Positions 26,595 through 36,403 of a DNA stretch of 64,000 bases are shown here, one piece after another. The notes beneath the pieces are model-generated. The model was not told the DNA's origin. It did no database searches and saw only the letters and a list, made by a program, of their open reading frames with translations. Source of the stretch: Streptococcus parasanguinis (GTDB lineage Bacteria > Bacillota > Bacilli > Lactobacillales > Streptococcaceae); contig NZ_CP133988.1 in the NCBI RefSeq assembly GCF_031582885.1, forward strand, positions 689,501-753,500. Reading direction: 5' to 3'. The position numbers and the translations under genes are program-made. The first letter of the stretch is position 1, and every line of letters starts with the position of its first letter.

Positions 26595-27008
26595 ATGCCT
26601 ACAATTAACCAATTGGTTCGCAAACCGCGTAAATCAAAAGTAGAAAAATCTAAATCACCAGCTTTGAACGTTGGTTACAACAGTCATAAAAAAGTTCAAA
26701 CAAACGTTTCTTCACCACAAAAACGTGGTGTTGCAACTCGTGTTGGAACAATGACACCTAAAAAACCTAACTCTGCCCTTCGTAAATTTGCCCGTGTACG
26801 TTTGAGCAACTTGATCGAAGTAACTGCCTATATCCCAGGTATCGGACACAACTTGCAAGAACACAGCGTGGTTCTTCTTCGTGGTGGACGTGTAAAAGAC
26901 CTTCCAGGGGTACGTTACCATATCGTCCGTGGAGCACTTGATACTGCAGGTGTAAACGATCGTAAACAAGGCCGTTCTAAATACGGTACTAAAAAACCAA
27001 AAGCATAA
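26595..27008 (+). CDS. rpsL: 30S ribosomal protein S12
   Basis: The 137-residue protein has the S12 motifs [11 protein letters not shown] and [13 protein letters not shown]. The lysines where streptomycin-resistance changes occur (the second lysine in TPKKPNS and the one in GRVKDLPG) are wild type. AGGAGA precedes ATG 26595. It begins the streptomycin operon, with rpsG 19 bases on. Confidence 0.98.
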   Translation: MPTINQLVRKPRKSKVEKSKSPALNVGYNSHKKVQTNVSSPQKRGVATRVGTMTPKKPNSALRKFARVRLSNLIEVTAYIPGIGHNLQEHSVVLLRGGRVKDLPGVRYHIVRGALDTAGVNDRKQGRSKYGTKKPKA

Positions 27009-27027
27009 GGAAAGGGGATAAAGAAAA

Positions 27028-27498
27028 ATGAGTCGTAAAAACCGTGCGCCTAAACGCGATGTATTGCCAGATCCGCTTTACAATTCACAATTAGTTACTC
27101 GTCTTATCAACCGCGTTATGCTTGATGGTAAACGTGGTACAGCTGCTTCAATCGTTTACGGAGCTTTCGAACAAATTAAAGAAGCTACTGGAAACGATGC
27201 TCTTGAAGTATTCGAAACAGCTATGGAAAACATCATGCCTGTACTTGAAGTACGTGCTCGCCGTGTCGGTGGTTCTAACTACCAAGTCCCAGTTGAAGTT
27301 CGTCCAGAACGTCGTACAACACTTGGACTTCGTTGGTTGGTAACAATCGCTCGTCAACGTGGTGAACACACAATGGTTGATCGTCTTGCAAAAGAAATCT
27401 TGGATGCAGCGAACAACACTGGTGCAGCTGTTAAGAAACGTGAAGATACTCACCGTATGGCTGAAGCTAACCGTGCATTTGCACACTTCCGCTGGTAA
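27028..27498 (+). CDS. rpsG: 30S ribosomal protein S7
   Basis: The 156-residue protein matches bacterial S7, from [19 protein letters not shown] to AHFRW. S7 nucleates assembly of the 30S head. Codon use is strongly biased, as in the neighbouring rpsL and fusA. Confidence 0.98.
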   Translation: MSRKNRAPKRDVLPDPLYNSQLVTRLINRVMLDGKRGTAASIVYGAFEQIKEATGNDALEVFETAMENIMPVLEVRARRVGGSNYQVPVEVRPERRTTLGLRWLVTIARQRGEHTMVDRLAKEILDAANNTGAAVKKREDTHRMAEANRAFAHFRW

Positions 27499-27541
27499 TA
27501 AAATGATACTAAGAGCGGCAAAGGCCCAAGGCAAAAATAGG

Positions 27542-27586
27542 AAACTGATGCAGTGTTCGATGAACACAAAGCAGTTTATCTTTTTT
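27542..27586 (+). terminator. Terminator after rpsL-rpsG
   Basis: Two nested stems, AAACTG/CAGTTT and GTGTTC/GAACAC, are followed by ATCTTTTTT. It makes fusA depend on its own promoter. Confidence 0.7.
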
Positions 27587-27594
27587 GCACCGGG

Positions 27595-27718
27595 CCTCGC
27601 TCGGGTTCAAATCAGTTAACTTGAGCTTTTAGCCCGAGTTCAATTAAGCTTCGTCAGCTCTTGAACCCAATTCAACTCTTCTTACAAGTTGGAACCAAAA
27701 CTTAGCATGAAAACACTG
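27595..27718 (+). other. Spacer with several small hairpins between rpsG and fusA
   Basis: No gene is seen. CTCGGG/CCCGAG, GTTCAA/TTGAAC and GTTGGAACC-like repeats could form small hairpins. Their role is unknown. Confidence 0.3.
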
Positions 27719-27720
27719 AG

Positions 27721-27748
27721 AACGGGTAGGTCCTGCCTATCCGTTTTT
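27721..27748 (+). terminator. Terminator upstream of fusA
   Basis: ACGGGTAGG and CCTATCCGT pair over 9 bp (one G-T) around TCCTG, followed by TTTTTATT. Confidence 0.75.
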
Positions 27749-27757
27749 ATTAAATCA

Positions 27758-27766
27758 TGTTATAAT
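27758..27766 (+). promoter_or_regulatory. Predicted extended -10 promoter of fusA
   Basis: TGT then TATAAT at 27761-27766, 38 bases before fusA. Confidence 0.55.
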
Positions 27767-27804
27767 AGAATATAGAAATAAAAAATATAGGAGAAACAAA
27801 CCTC

Positions 27805-29886
27805 ATGGCACGCGAATTTTCACTTGAAAAAACTCGTAATATCGGTATCATGGCTCACGTCGATGCTGGTAAAACAACTACAACTGAGCGTATCCTTTAC
27901 TACACTGGTAAGATTCACAAAATCGGTGAAACTCACGAAGGTGCGTCACAAATGGACTGGATGGAGCAAGAGCAAGAACGTGGTATCACCATCACATCTG
28001 CCGCTACAACAGCTCAATGGAAAGACACTCGTGTAAACATCATCGACACACCAGGACACGTGGACTTCACTATCGAAGTTCAACGTTCACTCCGCGTTTT
28101 GGACGGTGCTGTAACCGTTCTTGACTCACAATCAGGTGTTGAACCTCAAACTGAAACAGTTTGGCGTCAAGCAACTGAATACGGAGTTCCACGTATCGTA
28201 TTCGCTAACAAGATGGATAAAATCGGTGCTGACTTCCTTTACTCAGTAAGCACACTTCATGACCGTCTTCAAGCAAACGCTCACCCAATTCAATTGCCAA
28301 TCGGTGCTGAAGATGACTTCCGCGGAATCATTGACTTGATCAAGATGAAAGCTGAAATCTATACTAACGACCTTGGTACAGATATCCTTGAAGAAGATAT
28401 TCCAGCTGAATACCTTGAACAAGCTCAAGAATACCGTGAAAAATTGGTTGAAGCAGTTGCTGAAACTGATGAAGACTTGATGATGAAATACCTTGAAGGG
28501 GAAGAAATCACTAACGAAGAATTGAAAGCTGGTATCCGTAAAGCTACAATCAACGTTGAGTTCTACCCAGTACTTTGTGGTTCTGCCTTCAAGAACAAAG
28601 GGGTTCAATTGATGTTGGATGCGGTCCTTGACTACCTTCCAAGCCCACTTGATATCCCTGCAATCAAGGGTGTGAACCCAGATACAGACGAAGAAGAAGA
28701 ACGTCCAGCATCTGATGAAGAGCCATTTGCAGCTCTTGCCTTCAAGATCATGACTGACCCATTCGTAGGTCGTTTGACATTCTTCCGTGTTTACTCAGGT
28801 GTCTTGAACTCAGGTTCATACGTCTTGAACACTTCTAAAGGTAAACGTGAACGTATCGGACGTATCCTTCAAATGCACGCCAACACTCGTAAAGAAATCG
28901 AAACAGTTTACTCTGGAGATATCGCTGCTGCCGTTGGTTTGAAAGATACTACAACTGGTGACTCATTGACAGATGAAAAAGCAAAAATCATCCTTGAATC
29001 AATCGAAGTTCCAGAACCAGTTATCCAATTGATGGTTGAGCCTAAATCTAAAGCAGACCAAGACAAGATGGGTATCGCCCTTCAAAAATTGGCTGAAGAA
29101 GATCCAACATTCCGCGTTGAAACAAACCCTGAAACTGGTGAAACAGTTATCTCTGGTATGGGTGAGTTGCACTTGGATGTCCTTGTTGACCGTATGAAAC
29201 GTGAATTCAAGGTTGAAGCTAACGTTGGTGCCCCTCAAGTATCTTACCGTGAAACATTCCGCGCTTCTACACAAGCACGTGGATTCTTCAAACGTCAATC
29301 TGGTGGTAAAGGTCAGTTTGGTGATGTTTGGATCGAATTTACTCCAAACGAAGAAGGTAAAGGATTCGAGTTCGAAAATGCGATCGTCGGTGGTGTGGTT
29401 CCACGTGAATTCATCCCTGCAGTAGAAAAAGGACTTCAAGAATCTATGGCGAACGGTGTCCTTGCTGGTTACCCAATGGTTGACGTGAAAGCTAAGCTTT
29501 ACGATGGTTCATACCACGATGTCGACTCATCTGAAACTGCCTTCAAGATCGCTGCATCTCTTGCGCTTAAAGAAGCTGCTAAGACTGCACAACCAGCTAT
29601 CCTTGAACCAATGATGCTTGTAACCATCACAGTTCCTGAAGAAAACCTTGGGGATGTTATGGGTCACGTAACTGCTCGTCGTGGACGTGTAGATGGTATG
29701 GAAGCACACGGTGCAAGCCAAATCGTTCGTGCTTATGTGCCACTTGCTGAAATGTTCGGTTACGCTACTGTCCTTCGTTCTGCAACTCAAGGACGTGGTA
29801 CCTTCATGATGGTATTTGACCACTACGAAGATGTACCAAAATCAGTACAAGAAGAAATCATTAAAAAAGCTAAAGGTGAAGCTTAA
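27805..29886 (+). CDS. fusA: Translation elongation factor G
   Basis: EF-G drives ribosomal translocation and, with RRF, recycling. The 693-residue protein has the GTPase motifs [21 protein letters not shown] and NKMDKIGAD, followed by the usual domains II to V. The length is standard. Codon use is highly biased, which fits strong expression. It is monocistronic between two terminators. Confidence 0.98.
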   Translation: MAREFSLEKTRNIGIMAHVDAGKTTTTERILYYTGKIHKIGETHEGASQMDWMEQEQERGITITSAATTAQWKDTRVNIIDTPGHVDFTIEVQRSLRVLDGAVTVLDSQSGVEPQTETVWRQATEYGVPRIVFANKMDKIGADFLYSVSTLHDRLQANAHPIQLPIGAEDDFRGIIDLIKMKAEIYTNDLGTDILEEDIPAEYLEQAQEYREKLVEAVAETDEDLMMKYLEGEEITNEELKAGIRKATINVEFYPVLCGSAFKNKGVQLMLDAVLDYLPSPLDIPAIKGVNPDTDEEEERPASDEEPFAALAFKIMTDPFVGRLTFFRVYSGVLNSGSYVLNTSKGKRERIGRILQMHANTRKEIETVYSGDIAAAVGLKDTTTGDSLTDEKAKIILESIEVPEPVIQLMVEPKSKADQDKMGIALQKLAEEDPTFRVETNPETGETVISGMGELHLDVLVDRMKREFKVEANVGAPQVSYRETFRASTQARGFFKRQSGGKGQFGDVWIEFTPNEEGKGFEFENAIVGGVVPREFIPAVEKGLQESMANGVLAGYPMVDVKAKLYDGSYHDVDSSETAFKIAASLALKEAAKTAQPAILEPMMLVTITVPEENLGDVMGHVTARRGRVDGMEAHGASQIVRAYVPLAEMFGYATVLRSATQGRGTFMMVFDHYEDVPKSVQEEIIKKAKGEA

Positions 29887-29899
29887 TTTACCAATGCTT

Positions 29900-29932
29900 A
29901 AAAACTCTTCCCACTTTGGGAAGAGTTTTTCT
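29900..29932 (+). terminator. Intrinsic terminator after fusA
   Basis: AAAAACTCTTCCC and GGGAAGAGTTTTT form a 13-bp stem around ACTTT. Confidence 0.92.
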
Positions 29933-30019
29933 TTGTTCCAAAAGTGAGTACAAGTAAAATAGCGCTTTTCCTATCGATCAAGACTTTGTGAAAAACTTTA
30001 ATAAAAGAGGTGGTGATCT

Positions 30020-30061
30020 ATGATAAATCTTGCTTTTCGTTGGGAAATAGTTGCTTTTTAA
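30020..30061 (+). CDS. Possible 13-codon peptide upstream of gapA
   Basis: ATG 30020 follows AGAGGTGGTGAT and encodes MINLAFRWEIVAF, with TAA at 30059. TTGTTC and TAAAAT at 29933-29960 could be its promoter. The 3' end overlaps the predicted -35 of gapA. No homology is claimed. Confidence 0.3.
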   Translation: MINLAFRWEIVAF

Positions 30062-30079
30062 TGCAATAAAGTATATAAT
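30051..30079 (+). promoter_or_regulatory. Predicted promoter of gapA
   Basis: TTGCTT, a 17-base spacer, and TATAAT, 87 bases before the gapA start. Confidence 0.75.
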
Positions 30080-30165
30080 AGAGACTGTTAAAAGATGTTT
30101 GGCGCTGTGTCAAGTTACTCTTTTCACAAAAAATTTTTTTGATTTTCATAAGGAGGAAATCACGA

Positions 30166-31176
30166 ATGGTAGTTAAAGTTGGTATTAACGGTTTCGGTCG
30201 TATCGGACGTCTTGCTTTCCGTCGTATCCAAAACGTAGAAGGTGTTGAAGTTACACGCATCAACGACCTTACAGATCCAGTTATGCTTGCACACTTGTTG
30301 AAATACGATACAACTCAAGGTCGTTTCGACGGTACTGTGGAAGTTAAAGAAGGTGGATTCGAAGTTAACGGTAAATTCGTTAAAGTTTCTGCTGAACGCG
30401 ATCCAGAACAAATCGACTGGGCTAACGACGGTGTAGAAATCGTTCTTGAAGCAACTGGTTTCTTTGCTACTAAAGCAGCTGCTGAAAAACACTTGCATGC
30501 TGGTGGTGCTAAGAAAGTTGTTATCACTGCTCCTGGTGGATCAGATGTTAAAACAGTCGTATTTAACACTAACCACGATATTCTTGATGGTACTGAAACA
30601 GTTATCTCAGGTGCTTCATGTACTACAAACTGCTTGGCTCCAATGGCTAAAGCTCTTCAAGATAACTTCGGTGTTGTTGAAGGATTGATGACTACTATCC
30701 ACGCTTACACTGGTGACCAAATGATCCTTGACGGTCCACACCGTAAAGGTGACCTTCGTCGTGCACGCGCTGGTGCTGCTAACATCGTTCCTAACTCAAC
30801 TGGTGCTGCTAAAGCAATCGGTTTGGTTATCCCTGAATTGAACGGTAAATTGGACGGAGCTGCACAACGTGTTCCTGTTCCAACTGGATCAGTTACTGAA
30901 TTGGTAGTTGTTCTTGACAAGAACGTTACTGTTGATGAAGTGAACGCAGCTATGAAAGCAGCTTCAAACGAATCATACGGTTACACTGAAGATCCAATCG
31001 TTTCTTCAGACGTTGTAGGTATGTCTTACGGATCATTGTTTGACGCAACTCAAACTAAAGTTCTTGACGTTGACGGTAAACAATTGGTTAAAGTTGTTTC
31101 ATGGTATGACAACGAAATGTCTTACACTGCACAACTTGTTCGTACTCTTGAATACTTCGCAAAAATTGCTAAATAA
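30166..31176 (+). CDS. gapA: Glyceraldehyde-3-phosphate dehydrogenase
   Basis: GAPDH oxidises glyceraldehyde 3-phosphate with NAD in glycolysis. The 336-residue protein has the NAD-binding [15 protein letters not shown], the catalytic [12 protein letters not shown] with its cysteine, and the usual C-terminal [16 protein letters not shown] precedes ATG 30166; an in-frame ATG at 30139 has no such site. Very strong codon bias indicates high expression. Confidence 0.98.
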   Translation: MVVKVGINGFGRIGRLAFRRIQNVEGVEVTRINDLTDPVMLAHLLKYDTTQGRFDGTVEVKEGGFEVNGKFVKVSAERDPEQIDWANDGVEIVLEATGFFATKAAAEKHLHAGGAKKVVITAPGGSDVKTVVFNTNHDILDGTETVISGASCTTNCLAPMAKALQDNFGVVEGLMTTIHAYTGDQMILDGPHRKGDLRRARAGAANIVPNSTGAAKAIGLVIPELNGKLDGAAQRVPVPTGSVTELVVVLDKNVTVDEVNAAMKAASNESYGYTEDPIVSSDVVGMSYGSLFDATQTKVLDVDGKQLVKVVSWYDNEMSYTAQLVRTLEYFAKIAK

Positions 31177-31190
31177 TTCATGCGTATGAT

Positions 31191-31218
31191 GAGAGGAGGG
31201 AAACCTCCTCTTTTTTTG
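31191..31218 (+). terminator. Intrinsic terminator after gapA
   Basis: AGAGGAGG and CCTCCTCT form a stem with a GAAA loop, followed by TTTTTTT. Confidence 0.92.
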
Positions 31219-31267
31219 TACTTTTTTTAGGGCTTTCTCATCATATTATAGGAATTGCCAAAATAGA

Positions 31268-31297
31268 TTGACAGTGCTAAATAGATTAGGGTATCCT
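31268..31297 (+). promoter_or_regulatory. Predicted promoter of the GH85 endoglycosidase gene
   Basis: Consensus TTGACA, an 18-base spacer, and the weak -10 TATCCT. A predicted CcpA site follows about 30 bases on. Confidence 0.55.
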
Positions 31298-31328
31298 ATT
31301 CTTGATTGGAGATTTCTAATACAAAGAA

Positions 31329-31343
31329 ATGAAAGCGATTACA
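31329..31343 (+). promoter_or_regulatory. Predicted CcpA operator (cre)
   Basis: ATGAAAGCGATTACA matches the cre consensus WTGNAANCGNWNNCW at every fixed position. It lies downstream of the promoter and 67 bases before the GH85 start, where CcpA would block elongation when glucose is present. Confidence 0.75.
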
Positions 31344-31409
31344 GGTCGTGGAGAAAGGAGACAATGGAAATCGCTCAAGAAAAAGAAAAAAACATACAAG
31401 GAGGTCAAG

Positions 31410-34400
31410 ATGAAAGGTCATCGATTTGAAAAGAAAGAACGATTTAGTATACGAAAATTCAGTGTAGGAGTTTGTTCCGCATTGATTGGGTTAGCATTTT
31501 TAGGAACAGGCGCTGTCTCTGCAGATGAGACGGTTTCTACTAGTGAACAACCCTTGGAAAGCTCTTCAGCAAACACCGATGATGTCAATCATTTGGTGAG
31601 AGAAGCTGGCGTCTACACTGCAGATGCGGCACTTCCTACGGCTGATCCTGCAAAACCGGCCACAGAAGCGGTCACTCCGGAGGCTAGTCCTACGAGTACA
31701 GAAGCTAGCTCGACGACTACAGATCATCCAGCTGTTTCAGAGACTGAAAAACCGAAAGCTACTGCTGAAAAAGTGGCTGATTTACCAACCAATGAAGAAA
31801 AACAATTAAGACCCAAAGAAGTTAAGTTCGATACCTGGGACGATCTCTTGAAGTGGGAACCAGGAAAACGAGTGGATGACGATATGAATAGAGCAAGCGT
31901 CCCACTTGCGAGTCGTTTTCAAGGGAAACAAATTAATGAACAAGCTAACCCTGAAGCGAAGATCCAAGCGCTGTCAAACATGAACTCCAAAGCAAAGGAT
32001 CATGCGTCTGTCGGCGGGGAAGAGTTTAAGGCCTATGCTTTTGATTACTGGCAATATTTGGATTCCATGGTCTTTTGGGAAGGACTGGTTCCATCAGCAG
32101 ATGTGATCGATGCTGCCCACCGAAATGGGGTGCCTATTTATGGAACAATCTTTTACAACTGGTCTAGCAGCATCAAGGATCAAGAACATTTTGCAGAAAC
32201 CTTGAAAGAAGATAGTGAAGGGTCTAAGACCTTCCCGATCGCGCGTAAATTAGTAGAACTTGCCAAGTACTATGGCTTTGATGGTTACTTTATCAACCAA
32301 GAGACAACCGGAAATCTTGTAGAACCATTGGGTCCAAAATTAAGAGATTTCCTTCTTTATACTAAGGAGTATGCGAAGAGCATCAACTATCCGATCAAGT
32401 ACTCTTGGTATGATGCCATGACTTATGAATATGGTCGCTACCATGAAAATGCACTGGGTGAATACAACTACAATTTCATGCAGCCTGAAAATGGGGAAAA
32501 TCCAGTTGATACCTTCTTTGCCAACTTTAACTGGGGCAAATCAGAAGTTGATTATTCGATTAGTACAGCTAAATGGATTCAGCGGAATCCTTATGATGTT
32601 CTAGCTGGACTCGAGCTCCAAAAAGGAGGCTCTTATAAGACTAATGTAGACTGGAATGCCATTTTAGATGAACATGGCAAGTTGCGTCTATCTCTTGGTC
32701 TTTATGCGCCAGATACCATTACAGGTCTAGGAAAGACTGGAGAAGGTTACCATACTCATGAAGATCTATTCTGGACAGGTTTCCAAGGAGATCCGACTAA
32801 AGGAAAACCAGCAGACCAATCTTGGTACGGTATGTCCAATCTAGTAGTGGACAAAACTCCTATTACAAGTGAAGATTTCAATACTTCCTTCAATACTGGT
32901 CACGGAAAACACTGGTTTGTCGATGGCAAGATTTCTAAAGAAGGGGAATGGAACTACCGTTCTGTTTCTGGCTACCTTCCAACCTGGCGTTGGTGGGTAG
33001 AGCATAGTGAAGATAGTGCTCCATTGAAAGGTCGTTATGATTTTGATCAAGCCTACAATGGAGGAAATTCTCTAGCCTTTGAAGGAGATTTAAAAGCCAA
33101 TAGCAGTCAAAATGTCATGCTCTATTCGACCAAGATTCCTGTGACAGAAACGACAAAATTGAGTGTCAGTCATAAAGGTGGGATCGGAGCTGCTGCCTGG
33201 GTAGCTGTTGCCACCAAAGAAGACTACTCTGAATACGAATGGAAAGAATTGACACCGAGTGCGGATTGGTCTACTCAAACCTTTGATTTGGGAAGTTTGG
33301 CTGGCAAGACCATTTATGCTGTGAAGATGTTCTTTGACCATGATACGGATGTCAAAGACTACAAATTTAATCTCGGCCAATTGTCGATTACGTCGAACCA
33401 AGAGAAACCAGCTACTCCAGCAGAAGTATCCGTTCGGGCAAAACGCCTACAAAATGCGCAAGAAGCAGAAGCAGTCCTCAATTTTAAAGGGGTAGCAGAT
33501 GCGGATTATTATGAAGTCTATGAAAAAGATGGCGATAACTGGCGTCTCTTAACAGGATCTTCTGCGACAACCGTCTATCTACCAAAAGTTAGCCGTTCAG
33601 CAAGTGCTGAAGGGACTACTCAGGAACTTAAGGTTGTGGCAGTTGGAAAGAACGGCCAACGTTCAGATGCGGGAACTGTAGCCTTTGATTGGGGTATGAC
33701 CGTGTCAGATACTAGTCTACCAAAAGCCCTAGCACCAAACGTAGTTATCGGAGCCAAAGTGATTGGTTCAAGCTTCCCAGATGCGGATGGTAGTGAAGGC
33801 ATCGAAGGTATGTTAAATGGGACCATTACCAGTCTTTCGGATAAATGGTCTTCTGCTCAATTGAGTGGAACTGTCGATATCCGCTTGACACAACCTCGGA
33901 CCATTGTTCGTTGGGTCATGGACCATGCTGGTGCGGGTGGAGAATCTGTCGATGATGGCAAGATGAATACCCGTGACTTCGACCTTTACTACAAGGACGA
34001 AGCCGGTGAGTGGAAATTAGCCAAGGAAGTTCGTGGCAATAAAGCCCATGTGTCCGACATTACACTCGACCATCCAATCAAGGCTCAAGAATGGCGTCTC
34101 CATGTCATTACGGCAGATAACGGAACTCCATGGCAAGCCATCCGGATTTACAACTGGAAGATGTATGAAAGTCTGGATACTGAAACGGTCAATGTACCGA
34201 TGAAACATGCTGCAGCGCAAAACTTAGGTAATCATTTTGTTCAAGTTGGTTTCAAAGATGTCCCAGCCAATACCACACTGACCCTTTATGCGGATAAAGA
34301 AGCCACTAGCCCAATTGCGACTATGACAGCCGATCAAGCTGGAAATCTCATCTTTAAACCACTGGCTTTTGAATCAACCCCATCTCTTCTCTACTATCGT

Positions 34401-36200
34401 GCGCAAGAACCTGGTAAAGATATCAGTAATGTCTTGGCGATCGAGGTTCCAAAGAATGATAAAGAAATTGCGGGACTTCAATTTGAAGATGGATTGACTA
34501 AGAAGGTCTACCGGGAAGGCGATGCCCTTTCCTTGAAAGGGGCAACTCTCCGCGTTCATTATAAAGATGGCCAAGCAGATCAACTGGTCAACCTCACCAA
34601 CTCAGGTGTAGAGATTCATGGATTTAACAGTAGCAAGCTTGGAGAACAACACCTAGAAGTCTCTTACCTTGGTCAGAAATTGGATAAGACCCTCACTGTT
34701 TTTGTGGTCAGTGCAGAAGAAGCAGGTGAAAAAGCAGTTGCTGGTCTAGAATTGACCGACAAACCAAAAGTGGAATATATTGTCGGAGAATCATTGGAAA
34801 AAGAAGGTGGACGCTTTACAGTCGTCTTTGAAGATGAAACGACCGAAACGCATGCCTTGACAGATGAAGGTGTGGAAGTGACTGGCTTTGATACGACCAA
34901 GGAAGGTCGTCAAACCATCACTGTCCATTACAAAGGAGCTAGCACAAGCTTTGATGTCCTCGTCAATCCAAAACCAGCTCTCAACGATGAATACCTCAAG
35001 CAAAAATTGGCTGAAGCTGAAGCTGCAAAAGCCAAAGTAGACTTTACTTTTGCGACTCCTGAAGTCAAAGAAGCCTTGCTGGCTGGAATGGCTGCTTCTG
35101 AAAAAGTCTTGAAAGAGCATGATACCAGCACACAAGATCAAGTCAATGAGCAGTTGAACCAATTGACCGCTCTCTTGAAAGCCTTGGATGGTCAAGCCAA
35201 TCTAACAAAAGAAAAAGAAGCTCTCTCTGCTCTGACAACAGAAGCGACTGCTCTATTAGCAAGCAAGCCAAATCACCCTTCTGGTGAAGCTTTGCAGGCA
35301 CTGGTTGAGAAAAATAAAGAGCTCCTAGCTTCTTCAGAGCTCACTCCTGAAGCGCTTGAAACAGCTAAGACAGGTCTAGAGACCTTGATTGCGCTCCTGA
35401 AAGAAGATAAGCCAGCGGTCTTTGTAGACCCTGCAACTGGAGTCGAAGTTCAATTCTCCAACTTAGAGCAAACCGTTGTCAAAGGACTAAAAGTCGCAAA
35501 AGTTGAAGCCAATCAGGCAGAAAAAGAAGAGCTGAAGGGCCGAGAAGGAATCGTATTTGATATTGAAGGCGTAGATGCAAGCGGTCAAGACATCGATACC
35601 CAGCATCCATCCCTTGTGAAAATCCCTGTGGATAAGGATAAAGAAGTGGAGCAAGTTCTCTTCTTCCCAGAAGGTCAAGCTCCTCAATCCTTGGCCTTTG
35701 AGAGAGTTGGAGATGTAGTTATCTTTACAGCTCCTCACTTTACCCACTATGCGATTGTCTATAAGACGGCACAAACGGAAGGACCAGACCAACCGATCCA
35801 ACCAGAAGAACCGGCTAAACCAGATCAGCCTGTTCAACCGGCTCAACCAAATCAGCCAGTCCAACCAGTTGCCCCAGTGACTCCGGATCCAGCTAATCCA
35901 TTGAAGCCTACAGAGTCTTCTCAAGTGGATCAGTTGGCCCCAACGACTTCTACTCAAGCGGGTCATCAAGAGGAAGAACACAAGGATATGGTTGATCAAG
36001 AGATCCATCAGTTGTTAAGTGCCCACCAAGGAGCGAACTCACAGCCAACGGTTCAGCAAGGAATAAAAGATGCAAGTAAAGAAAGTCAATCGGAACACCT
36101 ACCAAATACGGCAAGCCTAGAAGCTTCCTTTGCAGCTGAAGCTGTTCTTCTAGCAGCCTTAGGCGGCTTCCTCTTGGCTGGTAAGAAGAAGGAAGAGTAA
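31410..36200 (+). CDS. Cell-wall endo-beta-N-acetylglucosaminidase, GH85 (EndoD-like)
   Basis: GH85 enzymes cut the chitobiose core of N-glycans. In this 1596-residue protein residues 1-38 are a YSIRK-type signal (RFSIRKFSVG). A Pro/Thr linker follows, then a GH85 barrel from about 130 to 480 with the N-x-E motif NQE at 296-298 (Asn296 assists the substrate acetamide, Glu298 is the acid). Beyond it lie beta-sandwich carbohydrate-binding modules, two Ig-like bacterial domains (GLQFEDGLTKKVY and GLELTDKPKVEY), helical repeats, a Pro-rich wall spanner and the sorting motif LPNTA at 1564-1568. AAGGAGG precedes ATG 31410. It sits between gapA and pgk; pneumococcus also has an EndoD gene before pgk. 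Confidence 0.93.
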   Translation: MKGHRFEKKERFSIRKFSVGVCSALIGLAFLGTGAVSADETVSTSEQPLESSSANTDDVNHLVREAGVYTADAALPTADPAKPATEAVTPEASPTSTEASSTTTDHPAVSETEKPKATAEKVADLPTNEEKQLRPKEVKFDTWDDLLKWEPGKRVDDDMNRASVPLASRFQGKQINEQANPEAKIQALSNMNSKAKDHASVGGEEFKAYAFDYWQYLDSMVFWEGLVPSADVIDAAHRNGVPIYGTIFYNWSSSIKDQEHFAETLKEDSEGSKTFPIARKLVELAKYYGFDGYFINQETTGNLVEPLGPKLRDFLLYTKEYAKSINYPIKYSWYDAMTYEYGRYHENALGEYNYNFMQPENGENPVDTFFANFNWGKSEVDYSISTAKWIQRNPYDVLAGLELQKGGSYKTNVDWNAILDEHGKLRLSLGLYAPDTITGLGKTGEGYHTHEDLFWTGFQGDPTKGKPADQSWYGMSNLVVDKTPITSEDFNTSFNTGHGKHWFVDGKISKEGEWNYRSVSGYLPTWRWWVEHSEDSAPLKGRYDFDQAYNGGNSLAFEGDLKANSSQNVMLYSTKIPVTETTKLSVSHKGGIGAAAWVAVATKEDYSEYEWKELTPSADWSTQTFDLGSLAGKTIYAVKMFFDHDTDVKDYKFNLGQLSITSNQEKPATPAEVSVRAKRLQNAQEAEAVLNFKGVADADYYEVYEKDGDNWRLLTGSSATTVYLPKVSRSASAEGTTQELKVVAVGKNGQRSDAGTVAFDWGMTVSDTSLPKALAPNVVIGAKVIGSSFPDADGSEGIEGMLNGTITSLSDKWSSAQLSGTVDIRLTQPRTIVRWVMDHAGAGGESVDDGKMNTRDFDLYYKDEAGEWKLAKEVRGNKAHVSDITLDHPIKAQEWRLHVITADNGTPWQAIRIYNWKMYESLDTETVNVPMKHAAAQNLGNHFVQVGFKDVPANTTLTLYADKEATSPIATMTADQAGNLIFKPLAFESTPSLLYYRAQEPGKDISNVLAIEVPKNDKEIAGLQFEDGLTKKVYREGDALSLKGATLRVHYKDGQADQLVNLTNSGVEIHGFNSSKLGEQHLEVSYLGQKLDKTLTVFVVSAEEAGEKAVAGLELTDKPKVEYIVGESLEKEGGRFTVVFEDETTETHALTDEGVEVTGFDTTKEGRQTITVHYKGASTSFDVLVNPKPALNDEYLKQKLAEAEAAKAKVDFTFATPEVKEALLAGMAASEKVLKEHDTSTQDQVNEQLNQLTALLKALDGQANLTKEKEALSALTTEATALLASKPNHPSGEALQALVEKNKELLASSELTPEALETAKTGLETLIALLKEDKPAVFVDPATGVEVQFSNLEQTVVKGLKVAKVEANQAEKEELKGREGIVFDIEGVDASGQDIDTQHPSLVKIPVDKDKEVEQVLFFPEGQAPQSLAFERVGDVVIFTAPHFTHYAIVYKTAQTEGPDQPIQPEEPAKPDQPVQPAQPNQPVQPVAPVTPDPANPLKPTESSQVDQLAPTTSTQAGHQEEEHKDMVDQEIHQLLSAHQGANSQPTVQQGIKDASKESQSEHLPNTASLEASFAAEAVLLAALGGFLLAGKKKEE

Positions 36201-36247
36201 GTCTTCTAAAAGATTCTTTTGTTCACTTAAAAAGTCACTCTCAAAAA

Positions 36248-36276
36248 AACCTCTCTGGTGAAAACCAGAGAGGTTT
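36248..36276 (+). terminator. Probable terminator after the GH85 gene
   Basis: AACCTCTCTGGT and ACCAGAGAGGTT form a perfect 12-bp stem with a GAAA loop. The T tract after it is short (TTTGATCTTG). Confidence 0.65.
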
Positions 36277-36360
36277 GATCTTGTATTTAGAAGTGTCGTT
36301 CGGATCCTGTGAATTAGAGGGGAAAAGCATTGGATTTTTCTACCTCTTTTACAGCTTTTG

Positions 36361-36369
36361 TGATATAAT
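36361..36369 (+). promoter_or_regulatory. Predicted extended -10 promoter of pgk
   Basis: TGA then TATAAT at 36364-36369, 34 bases before pgk. Confidence 0.55.
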
Positions 36370-36403
36370 TATCATGTATTAAAAAAAGAAGGAGTCATAT
36401 CTA

